A program made the translations under genes and the position numbers. Below the pieces are notes generated by a model. It did no database searches and was not told the origin of the DNA. It was given only the letters and a program-made list of their open reading frames with translations. Of a stretch of 64,000 nucleotides of DNA, positions 56,248 to 64,000 are shown piece after piece (the first letter of the stretch is position 1; every line of letters begins with the position of its first letter). The DNA comes from Neoceratodus forsteri (Eukaryota > Chordata > Ceratodontiformes > Ceratodontidae): positions 667,761,501 through 667,825,500 of the forward strand of contig CM057456.1 in assembly GCA_016271365.2 (NCBI GenBank), read 5' to 3'.

Positions 56248-57925
56248 ATGACCAAGCAAGTTGTGGGAGAGGAGGAACACAGTGCTGGGAGGAGGAGGAG
56301 GCCTAATTTCACCTAGGCCGAGACGGATGCCCTGTTTGAGGACTACCTGGATCAGGAGCCGCTTCTCAGCGGATGGCAGGGAACACCACAGGCCCGTGCT
56401 GCTGCATGGGAGGAGGTGGCGCATGCAGTGAACCTGCATGGCAGCCACCAGCGCTCCGTGCAGGAGTGCAAGAAGAAGATGGGCACAGACAGGAGGAGGA
56501 TAAAGGAGAAGGTGGCTGCCATCAGGGCAGCATGAGCTGCGACAGGTGGGGGACAGCTGGAGGTGCTATACCTGACCTCACAGGAGGAGAGGGTTGCTGG
56601 AAGCATGCAGCAGTATGCCATTGAGGGTGTTCCAGGTGGTGGCTTCCAGACGGGTGGTAGCCCATCACTGCGTGGTAGGTCATGGTCTGTCTATTGGGGG
56701 GGCAGGGTAGGTCACATGCAGTAATGCAACTTTGTTTTCCCTTACAGATCCTGAGCATCTGCATGGGTCAGCGGTGATGGGCCTGTCCACTGAGGACAGT
56801 CAGATGGAGATGGAGGAGGGCCCATCCACCTCCACAGGTATACATGGCTCAGTGCAACAGTGGGCCCATCTGGCTGTCCAGACTGATGTTGTTGTAACAG
56901 GTGCGGAGGAGGCCCTGCCCATGTCCCAGCATGCCAGCATCCAAGGATGCCAGCATGCTGTGACTCGGGCCAGTGCCAGGTCCATCACCGAAGATGATGT
57001 CGCTAACGGCATGGGCAGTGACACATGTGTGCCATGGGATGGCCACACAGCAGGTAACATTGCGGCCATGGCTGTGGGTGGTGCCACCGTGGAGGTCTGT
57101 GTGTCATCACAGTCCCAGCCTGTGCCTGTCAGGACCAGTGGGGCAGCACTGGTGTGTGTACAGGACAGTGGGACTGTTGCGGCCACTGAGGTGGCACCAG
57201 TGAGCCCTGGTGAGCAGCAGCCAGAAGGGCAGCCTCAGCAGTCAGCCAATGGGCTTGGCAGTACAGGGTCAGGGGGTGGCATCAATGCACCGCCTGTGGA
57301 CATGCCCATACCTGGTCCTGGTGTGCAGCGCCCACCCTGAAGGGGTGCTGGGCATCAGGGCCATGCACACCCTGAGGGACAGGATGCCGAGCAGGCAGAT
57401 GACCTCTTGGATGAGCACACCTGCATACTGCAAGCATCTGTCAACCAGCAGATGTGGCTTGCAATGTCGGTGGATGCACTGCGTGCGGCTCTGGAGCAGG
57501 CAGAGGAGCATCGCAGCAGAGACACCACTCTGATCCTGGCAGGGATAGACCAGTTGCGGGAGGATGTGACCGCTGCCATTGACAGGCAGTCACAGGCATT
57601 CACTGCTGTCATGGCTACAATGGGCACACAGTCATTTGCCCATGCGTTGCAGACACCACTCAGTGCACTGTCCACCCCCCATTCCCAGCATCATGCGACA
57701 CCCTCCTTGTCGACATTGGGTTCAGCTGTGGGCATCCCGAGCACGTCTGGTGCAGGCATGTTTGGTGTGCTGCAGACCCCTGCAGGAACACAGTCACGTT
57801 CACGCAGTGGAACCTGGGGGTACCATCGGTGCCACCCCATGAGGCCAGTGGTCAGCCTGTCAGTGCTGGCGGGTCTCAGCGGGGCCACCCACACATCCAT
57901 GGTGGCGTGGCACTGTGGCACGTGA
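56248..57925 (+). pseudogene. Second Myb/SANT-like protein (NAIF1-type), two exons, three premature stops
   Basis: Resembles the NAIF1/Harbinger Myb-like family, whose N-terminal domain binds DNA and interacts with the HARBI1 transposase. Exon 1 (56248-56674): RRRRPNFT, a TAG at 56314, AETDALFEDYLDQEPLLSGW, AAAWEEVAHAVNLHGSHQRS, VQECKKKMGTDRRRIKEKVA, a TGA at 56533, AATGGGQLEVLYLTSQEERV. Donor CGTG|GTAGGT and acceptor CCCTTACAG|ATCC (exon 2 from 56748) both match phase 1. Exon 2 is Ser/Thr/Gly-rich, has a TGA at 57338, then an amphipathic stretch DALRAALEQAEEHRSRDTTL, and ends at 57925. The total is 535 codons in one frame. The TGA stops look like CGA decay, consistent with methylated-CpG ageing. 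Confidence 0.75.
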
Positions 57926-57929
57926 CTGA

Positions 57930-58505
57930 CCTGTCTCCCAACGTAGCTACTGTCTGGTGCTGCCCTGTGTGCATTGTGTCATTCAGAAGGCATTGCACAG
58001 GTGGGTACCCAGCTCTGCACGTGGACACACAATCCATCTGCACACCCTCCCAGCTGCTGTCTGCAGTTGCATGTGCATGATGATGCCTGCATTGTGCTGT
58101 ACACCAATGTGCAATGGTGCTCAGCATCTGACACATGCACAAGGACAGGCAGTGGGCGTGGTGGTCTGTGGACATTTGTGTGGCTAGGGTGGTGTTCTGG
58201 GTCAGTGTGCCTCCTACCCTTTGTGCATGTCTGGTTTGTTGTGTGTGTGTGTGTCTGTCTGTGTAGCATGTTAGACCTCACCCATCCCTGGTTGTGTGTG
58301 TGGTTCCATGACCGGCCACTTCCCTTGATGGCATGCACCCATGGTGTGTGTCTATGTGTGTTTGTGGGTTGTGGCTTAGCCACTGTTGGTTGCACATGGC
58401 CCCATGACTTACCTGGGTTGGCTGAAGTGCTCCTCCGTGATGGTGTCCTGGTGCAGCTGTGCCAGCCCGGAGCAGTCGGGGGTCCCGTCGGCCAAGGGAG
58501 GGCTG
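57930..58505. other. Spacer between the convergent NAIF1-type and transposase genes
   Basis: TG-rich, with a GTGTGTGTGTGT run at about 58239-58252. Open frames on both strands are compositional. Confidence 0.4.
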
Positions 58506-58509
58506 CCCA

Positions 58510-59646
58510 TCACCATTGACATGCATCCTCATCATCCCCATTGCTGTCCCCTTCTTCGACCTGTACAGCTATCCCACATTCGTTGGCCATGTTGTGCAGG
58601 ATGCAACAGGCCAGGAATAGCCTGCAGGCCTTTGAGGGGCTGTACTGTAGGGCACTGCCAGAGGTGTCCAGGCAACAGAAATGTGCCTTCAGCATCCCGA
58701 ACACCCGCTCGATGACATTACATGTGGTGGCGTGTGCCTCATTGTAGCATTGCTGCGATGGGGTTGTGGGCCACCGGTAGGGTGTGAGCAGCCAGGGACG
58801 GAGTGGGTATCCACTGTCACCTGTGTGTAGAGGGTGGAGGTTAGTTTGGTGATCAGCATCGCCCTGCCCCCCGGGCCATGTAGGCCACTACCCATGTCAC
58901 CTCTGACCATGCCCCCCCAGGCCCTATGATTGTCCATGTGGTTTGCATACTCACCCACTAGGTGGCCAGTGGGGATATCCCCACTCTCGAATCTGTGGCA
59001 CAGTGCCGACTGGTGCCAGATGAAGGCATCATGTGCTCCCCCAGGGTGTGTGGCACAGACATTGATTATGCACCTCCTGGCATCGCACACCACCTGGCAG
59101 TTGATGCTGGCATAGCCCTTGCAATTTATATATGCAGCCCCCCTCGGGGCCAGGTGGTGTGAGGATGGCCACATGGGTGCAGTCTATTGCCCCTAGCATG
59201 CCAGGAATATGTGCTACCCTGTGGAACTCCTGTATGTTTGCTGTGCACTCCGCTGGTGTGGTGGGGAAATGGATGTACTCCGCAGCATGTGGCAGCAGTG
59301 CACTGAGGAATTGGGTGAGGTGGCATGACGTGGCCAACTGGGTTATGCCTGTGGTGTCCCCAGTTGGTCTCTGGAAGGTACCCGTGGTGAGCAATCACAT
59401 GCAAGCTGTCACTTTTGTCTCCACTGACAGGGCATGTCTCCGTCGTGTGGGTGCCTGCATCACATCACTGCACAGCTCACAGAGCCACCTCAGAATTGCC
59501 CGATTCAGGTGGTACCAGCCCACAATCTCAGTATCACTGTACAGCTCAAAGCTGGTGTGGGCTCAGTACTGCCTGTTGGAGGCATACCACTGATGGGCCC
59601 TTCCATGGCCATGCCCCCCTGCTGCCCGCCTTCTCACCCCCCTCAT
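58510..59646 (-). pseudogene. HARBI1-type Harbinger transposase, two exons, nearly intact
   Basis: DDE transposase of the PIF/Harbinger superfamily. Exon 1 (59646-58955) starts MRGVRRRAAGGHGHGRAHQW. It has a TGA at 59565, SFELYSDTEIVGWYHLNRAI, RRRHALSVETKVTACM, a TGA at 59397, and LLTTGTFQRPTGD. GAIDCTHVAIL carries the first catalytic Asp. An extra base in the C-run 59138-59143 (plus strand) shifts the frame, then YASINCQVVCDARRCIINVC and HPGGAHDAFIW with the second Asp follow. Donor G|GTGAGT and acceptor ACACAG|GTGAC join in phase as LVGDSGYPLRPWLLTPY. Exon 2 (58820-58510) has CNVIERVFGMLK with the catalytic Glu and ACCILHNMANECG. Without the one-base insertion it totals 334 codons, close to vertebrate HARBI1. 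All three acidic residues are present. Confidence 0.88.
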
Positions 59647-59649
59647 TAC

Positions 59650-60228
59650 GGCCTCCATCTGGATGGTGGCACTGGCCATGTCCCTGGCTTGTGTTCACCC
59701 CCCCTGGCAGCTGTTTCTGTATTCCCCTCACTGTCCTGGCTGCTACTTCCCCTGCACCAGGAACACCTGCCTGTGCTGGCCTCACTGCTGTGTGGTGTAC
59801 TTCCCCCTTCTGCACTGTGGCTCCCACACCTTCCCCTGTGCCTGTTGATTCCAGGTGCCCTTTCCTGGCCTGCCATGTGTGTCCCTGCTGCCTAGTTTTT
59901 CCCTGCTAGGCTTATCCTCATGTGGCTTCCCTGTAGTGTTCTTGCACTTCTCCCTTGCTCCCTTTTATTTTGGCTCATTTCCGCTATGGCACAACTTCCG
60001 CTGGCTCCCCTATTGTGCATGGCGCATGTTGTTGAATATCGCACTGAGCCATTTATGCATGGTTCCTCCCCCTTCAGCTGCGCATGCATTCATTATTTCG
60101 CTGTTGCTCAGTGTGATTTGGGGGGCGCAACTGCCTCCTGCTGAATATCGCAGAATGGCACATTTTCAGACTTGTGCAGGCGCAACCCTATTGCACATGG
60201 CTGAGCTCTTTTGAATATCTGGGCCTTT
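59650..60228 (-). promoter_or_regulatory. Right end of the Harbinger-type insertion with TGAATATCGC repeats
   Basis: TGAATATCGC occurs at 60033-60042 and about 60142-60151, with a variant TGAATATCTG at the very end (about 60213). These are the inverse of GCGATATTCA at 55985. AAAATAAAAGGG (minus, about 59970) is a TATA-like candidate upstream of the transposase start. Subterminal repeats of this kind are typical binding sites for the Myb-like or transposase proteins. That role is inferred. Confidence 0.5.
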
Positions 60229-60229
60229 G

Positions 60230-60905
60230 TGTCTATCTTCAACAACTGATTTCTTGGATCATTTTTAACCCAAATGCCTCCTTGAGGAATAAGGCGAGGA
60301 CTCAGTTTCAGCATCCTCAGACTCACTCAGGTCATTATTCTCAGACGATGTGCCATGGAACATATCTTCAAGCCTTTTTAAATCTGGGAGTAGGAGCATA
60401 TTCTGACCTAAAAGACATTGTCTCATTGTCCTCAACATGCTCAGAAGAACTTCTTGGATTAACTACCAAGGTCATGGCTGAATTCTTCTATCATGAACTG
60501 TGCTAATGGTGGTACTGGTGGATTTGATGGTGGAGGTAATTGTGTCAGCAGTAGTGAAGGTTGTGGTGATGATGGTAGTAGCAGTATCAGAGATAGTGCT
60601 GATGGTGGCACTGGTAACATCAGTTGAGGTGGTGGTGATAGTGGCAGCTGAAGTGGCAGCAACATCAGTCACTACAGAGGTTGAGACTTGCACTGGAACA
60701 GTGGTGGTGCCAGTGGTACTAGCAGTGCTAGCACCAGTTGAATTAGCAACTGGTCTGGTTGAAGTGAAGGGGACAGCAGGCATTGAGTACATGTCCAATG
60801 CCAACCCCTGTCTGAATCACTGTTGGAAGAGCTGGTCCGCAGATGTTTTTTGACAGTGCTTGACTGCTTGTGTGACATTTTCACTCATCAGATAAACTGC
60901 AAAGA
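60230..60905 (-). pseudogene. hAT transposase N-terminal portion (right of the insertion)
   Basis: On the minus strand a splice-acceptor-like TTCTCTTTGCAG (about 60900) precedes MKMSHKQSSTVKKHLRTSSS (from 60884), a basic, Ser-rich leader. A Thr/Ser/Ile low-complexity part follows (about 60800-60490, imperfect trinucleotide repeat), then an acidic stretch LEDMFHGTSSENNDLSESED (about 60385) and KKSVVEDRHK at the junction. The BED finger continues left of the insertion at 52480, where FIEQENDKKEIF precedes the CSHC motif. Linking the two halves is an inference from strand, order and abutting position. Confidence 0.6.
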
Positions 60906-62520
60906 GAAAGTGGAATAATGTTTTCAAATATTATTTTTCTGATACTGTAATTACTTTTTCTAATGCAATCACTTATGCAAAAAAAAAAAATGTTAATTTT
61001 CCAGGAAACAGAAACAGGAAGAATTACTGTCTTGTCTTTTGCTTATCCAACAGAGGCAGCCAGCAAACACAACTGATTGCTCAGACAAATTATGTGGCTT
61101 CTGAGCTCTGGAGACAAGAAGGCTTTAAAAATAGTTTAACATTTTCTAATTTGTTTGTAACTTCCTACTGTTTTAATGACAATAAGAAACTCAGACAGCT
61201 AATATTGTTCAGCAAGGGTGCCCCTCGGCTCCTGCCTACCTTGGGCACAGATAAAATTGCTTAAACTTTTTTTTATATAGGTGTTTTAAGAAATAACAGC
61301 TCAGCTAACTACAGGTACAGGAACAAGCATAAGCCCGAAGCCATAGCACAAAACAAAGAAGGTGGTGCCCCCCCTTTGCTTTCAATACACTGACTGCAGT
61401 GGAGGCAGGCAGGCATCAAATGCTTAAGTGCAGTACCAAAACAATGACTGCAGCATCAGGAGAAAGAATAAAACAGGAATTATTTAATCACAGTTTAAAT
61501 AATTAATCTACAGAATGGAAATAAGAAAGCTGCCCTTACCAACTGGCAGTAGCCACATTCAGAACACAGCAGAGTAAGCTGAGCACACACTACAAAGTTT
61601 TTGCCTTCACTTCCTCACACACAGACAAACAGATACAATTATTTACTGCACAATAAAAAAATACTTTTTCTCAACACTACAAAGAACTAGGAAGTCGCAG
61701 AAACAAGCCCTTTTTGGGACTGTGAGTGGAGCCTACAGCCTTTCTGTCATCGATTAGACTGTAGCTCTAAAATGGCTTTTCAAGGAACTCCCTTTTTAGA
61801 CATTTGAATGTATTCCTCCACAGCTGCAAAGTAGTGCACTCCCCCTCTGATTTTTGCTATTTGCTGCACACAAAATAAGTTTTAAACATAACTCCTGAAC
61901 CCTTGGTCCTGCACTCATGAAACTTGGCAAGCTTATTTATTATGCTAGTGTCCAATAACTGTCCAATTTTGTAGCGGCAGTACATTGCATCTTTAAACTA
62001 TGAATAAAACTTCTTATTCTAATGTAAAGTAATGGGACTCTCAAACTAACTTTTTTTAAGACAAGTCCATGCTGTAATAGTCACATGGCTTTCTATCTGA
62101 TTGTAGTCATGGATTCCCAGCTCTGGCTAGCTTAGATATTCCAAGAATGTGAGCTAGTCCCTCCCCCCCCCATACTCCAGGATCTGAGTAAGAGAAGTGA
62201 CTAATATCCCTTTAAAGAAACTAAAATGGAGTCTCATCTTTATTTCCACTGAAATCTCATTAGTATGGGCAAAGAGATGCTTAGGAAACAGAGATTTATT
62301 TTTTTTAAGCATTAAAGCCAGAAGCCTTGTTAACTAATACTTTTTGTTTTGCTCTTAGGAACTTATGCAAACAGTACTCTTAACCAGAAATTAGTCCCAT
62401 ATAAAAATCACATCAAATAATAATAATTAAAAATCAATTCTTGATAATAAATATAAAATGTTTGGAGTAGGGAGATAGGTTATTGCACGGATCTGGAGTG
62501 TGTGTACTGGAGTTTATTTA
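60906..62520. other. Unassigned AT-rich stretch
   Basis: No gene seen. The first part may be 5' non-coding sequence of the hAT element. No terminal repeat identified. Confidence 0.4.
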
Positions 62521-62537
62521 CAGTTTATAAATGTAAT

Positions 62538-62540
62538 TTA

Positions 62541-62577
<37 letters not shown>

Positions 62578-62582
62578 TACAT
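62538..62582. repeat. (AT)n-type microsatellite
   Basis: TA dinucleotide runs with interspersed GT and AC steps. Confidence 0.9.
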
Positions 62583-62604
62583 ATTTATATTTTTTTCCTT
62601 TGAT

Positions 62605-62797
62605 AATTGGGTAAGGCCAGCTAGGCATAGATGCTTGTTATAGGGACAACCCAGGAACCCTGGGGAGATTAAGTAACTTAATCAGAGCCACATAGTATGG
62701 GAATGGAGGGTGTGTGAATCAAACCCATGTCTGAACACTGGATGTACAAAGCTCATTTATAGCTCATTACTCTAACCTCTAGGCTATACTGCCAGCC
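62605..62797 (-). repeat. MIR/CORE-like tRNA-derived SINE, copy D
   Basis: On the minus strand the head reads GGCAGTATAGCCTAGAGGTT, with B-box GGGTTTGATTCAC, core 'CTATGTGGCTCTGATTAAGT' and TACTTAATC. The tail is diverged. It shares the 'AGCCTAGAGGTTAGAGTAA' head with copy C, so C and D may form one subfamily. Confidence 0.8.
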
Positions 62798-62799
62798 CC

Positions 62800-64000
62800 A
62801 TAAATAGTGAACAATTTAGACCGGGCTGTTCATATCTCAAAGGAGAACTGCCTTGAATCAACAAACATGCATTTTTGTAGAAGTAGATGTTATTTTTTAA
62901 AATACCAGTTCTCGTTTTGTTACTGCTTAATCTTAACTGGCCTGTTGGTAAATTCAGTGAACATTTCTGATTCACACACTGCTGGTATTGACCATTTTAG
63001 AATAGTATGATTTTGTCAAGAACTTACATTGTTGGTACCATGCATCTGTGTTCTAATTTAGAATTCTTAGGTTCATGGGGACATAAACAACATCATACAA
63101 TTCTTAGATGGCACTTTGCAGCAGTGTGTAACCCATAAATATCTAATGGGTTAACTGAAAGGCCAGCAAAAATGGGGCAGAAACAGAAAGGGACCCACTA
63201 TATGAAAAAAAGCTTCTACAGGAAACATTATTCACAGGTTCAGTGCAGTTCTCCTTTAACTAAACTTGTAGGGAATGTCAGGTATTTTATCTAAATGATA
63301 AGGAACTCTGTTAACAGGGATTTGGAGCAATCTACAGGGAAATTCTTCCCATAGACTTGCATTAGTTATATGGGGAAACAGAGGAATTTGGCTTCCACTG
63401 GAAATAATGTAATCTACAGGAAAACATAGGAAAATTGCCCTGCAGTTACAGGAAAAAGGCAAACTTAATCTGGGAGTGCACACACACGCACCCCCTCCAC
63501 ACACACCAGCAGCATTTACACTGACTAAATAATGTCTGTAGGCTCATCACGGGAGCACACAGACTGACTCAAACCTGTGACCTTTACTCTAGGACAAAGT
63601 GGCTCCCATTTCAAGACCATCTGAAGTATCAAACCTGCCTCCTGGCCAAAATAATCCATCTTGGTCAACTATCAACAGGGGTTCAACAATTGCTTCTTCC
63701 ATGCACCAACCCCCATCCCACTAGAAATTCTGAACACTGACTCTTTCTAAACCCCAAATGCTGCACTTCCCAAGGCCAACAGTCATTCGCATTCAGAGCT
63801 CCACTGCAGATCAACTACCTTTGGGATAACATTGCAAATCTCCCCACACTTGGAGTGTTCTAAATAAACCTGTCACTTTGGGGCCCACTGTGACTACCAC
63901 TAGCTCCAATCTTCAGCTTCCTTCCCTCCTGCACTTCTCCCCACCCTTGTTTCCCTCTTTCTCCCAGCCTCCACCCCTGACAATGCCTCTCTGGCTGCAC
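62800..64000. other. Unassigned stretch to the window end
   Basis: No gene or recognised element. A CA-rich patch (GTGCACACACACGC) lies at about 63476-63506. The last 300 bp are C/T-rich. Confidence 0.4.

Larger units (their letters stand above)
52483..60228. mobile_element. Harbinger-type insertion (~7.7 kb) with three genes, inside a hAT gene
   Basis: The left end reads ...CAT|GTCCAGATATTAC and the inverse of the right end reads GGCCCAGATATTCAAAAG, sharing CCAGATATT as a short inverted repeat. hAT transposase coding stops at the left junction and its N-terminal part reappears right of 60230. Inside are a Myb/SANT-like gene (minus, 55472-54290), a second Myb/SANT-like gene (plus, 56248-57925) and a HARBI1-type transposase gene (minus, 59646-58510). 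The sequence is TG/CA-rich with few CpG. No clean 3-bp duplication is visible (CAT versus TTT). Two nested elements (for example 55.95-60.06 kb inside a larger one) cannot be excluded. Confidence 0.65.

Noticed and set aside
60472..60853. Thr/Ser-rich minus frame and Val-rich plus frame, mucin-like
   Set aside because: Imperfect trinucleotide repeat within the hAT N-terminal region, not an independent gene.

Overview
This window looks like repeat-dense, intergenic chromosome of a large-genome vertebrate, probably a non-mammalian tetrapod (amphibian or reptile). The evidence is the mix of elements: several CR1-type LINEs, two long L1/Tx1-type LINEs, MIR/CORE-like tRNA-SINEs, and Harbinger, hAT and MULE DNA transposons. 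Spliceosomal introns sit inside the transposon genes, the CpG-rich element genes have decayed towards TG/CA, and bacterial gene organisation is absent. I see no convincing host gene, tRNA, rRNA or CRISPR. Nearly all coding potential belongs to mobile elements, most of it broken.

Layout. 1-8.9 kb: three or four sense-strand CR1 copies, including a near full-length one (ORF1 esterase part, endonuclease, reverse transcriptase). 10.1-12.2 kb: an antisense CR1 invaded by two small DNA elements, one with a TTA duplication. 12.5-19.2 kb: a ~55-bp minisatellite field split by other DNA and by a MULE transposon. The MULE FLYWCH/transposase gene is itself split by a ~575-bp SINE with an exact 12-bp target duplication. 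19.2-24.8 kb: fragments of CR1 and of an L2-like LINE, a MIR-like SINE whose tail matches that LINE's 3' end, a hAT MITE with an 8-bp duplication, and a large foldback. 24.8-32.7 kb: a decayed L1/Tx1-type LINE carrying two SINE insertions. 33.3-37.9 kb: tandem arrays (~57-bp, ~297-bp and ~84-bp units). The ~297-bp array is cleanly split by an internally deleted CR1 that keeps tandem 5' monomers. 38.8-44.8 kb: a full-length L1-type LINE with a 13-bp target duplication, intact ORF1 and broken ORF2. 44.8-50 kb: a ~127-bp tandem array and a long unexplained pyrimidine-rich tract. 50.2-60.9 kb: a BED-finger hAT transposase gene split by a ~7.7-kb Harbinger-type insertion. 60.9-64 kb: AT-rich sequence with one SINE.

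The most interesting object is the 52.48-60.23 kb insertion. It carries a HARBI1-type transposase gene (two exons) and two different Myb/SANT-like DNA-binding protein genes. One of these has three exons and an uninterrupted 179-codon reading frame; the other has two exons and three premature stops. A short motif, GCGATATTCA, recurs at the right end and between the two Myb-like genes, with variants at the left end. Harbinger elements usually encode one transposase and one Myb-like partner, so a three-gene element would be unusual. Two nested elements remain a possible alternative.

All family calls come from motifs read by eye. No database search was run.
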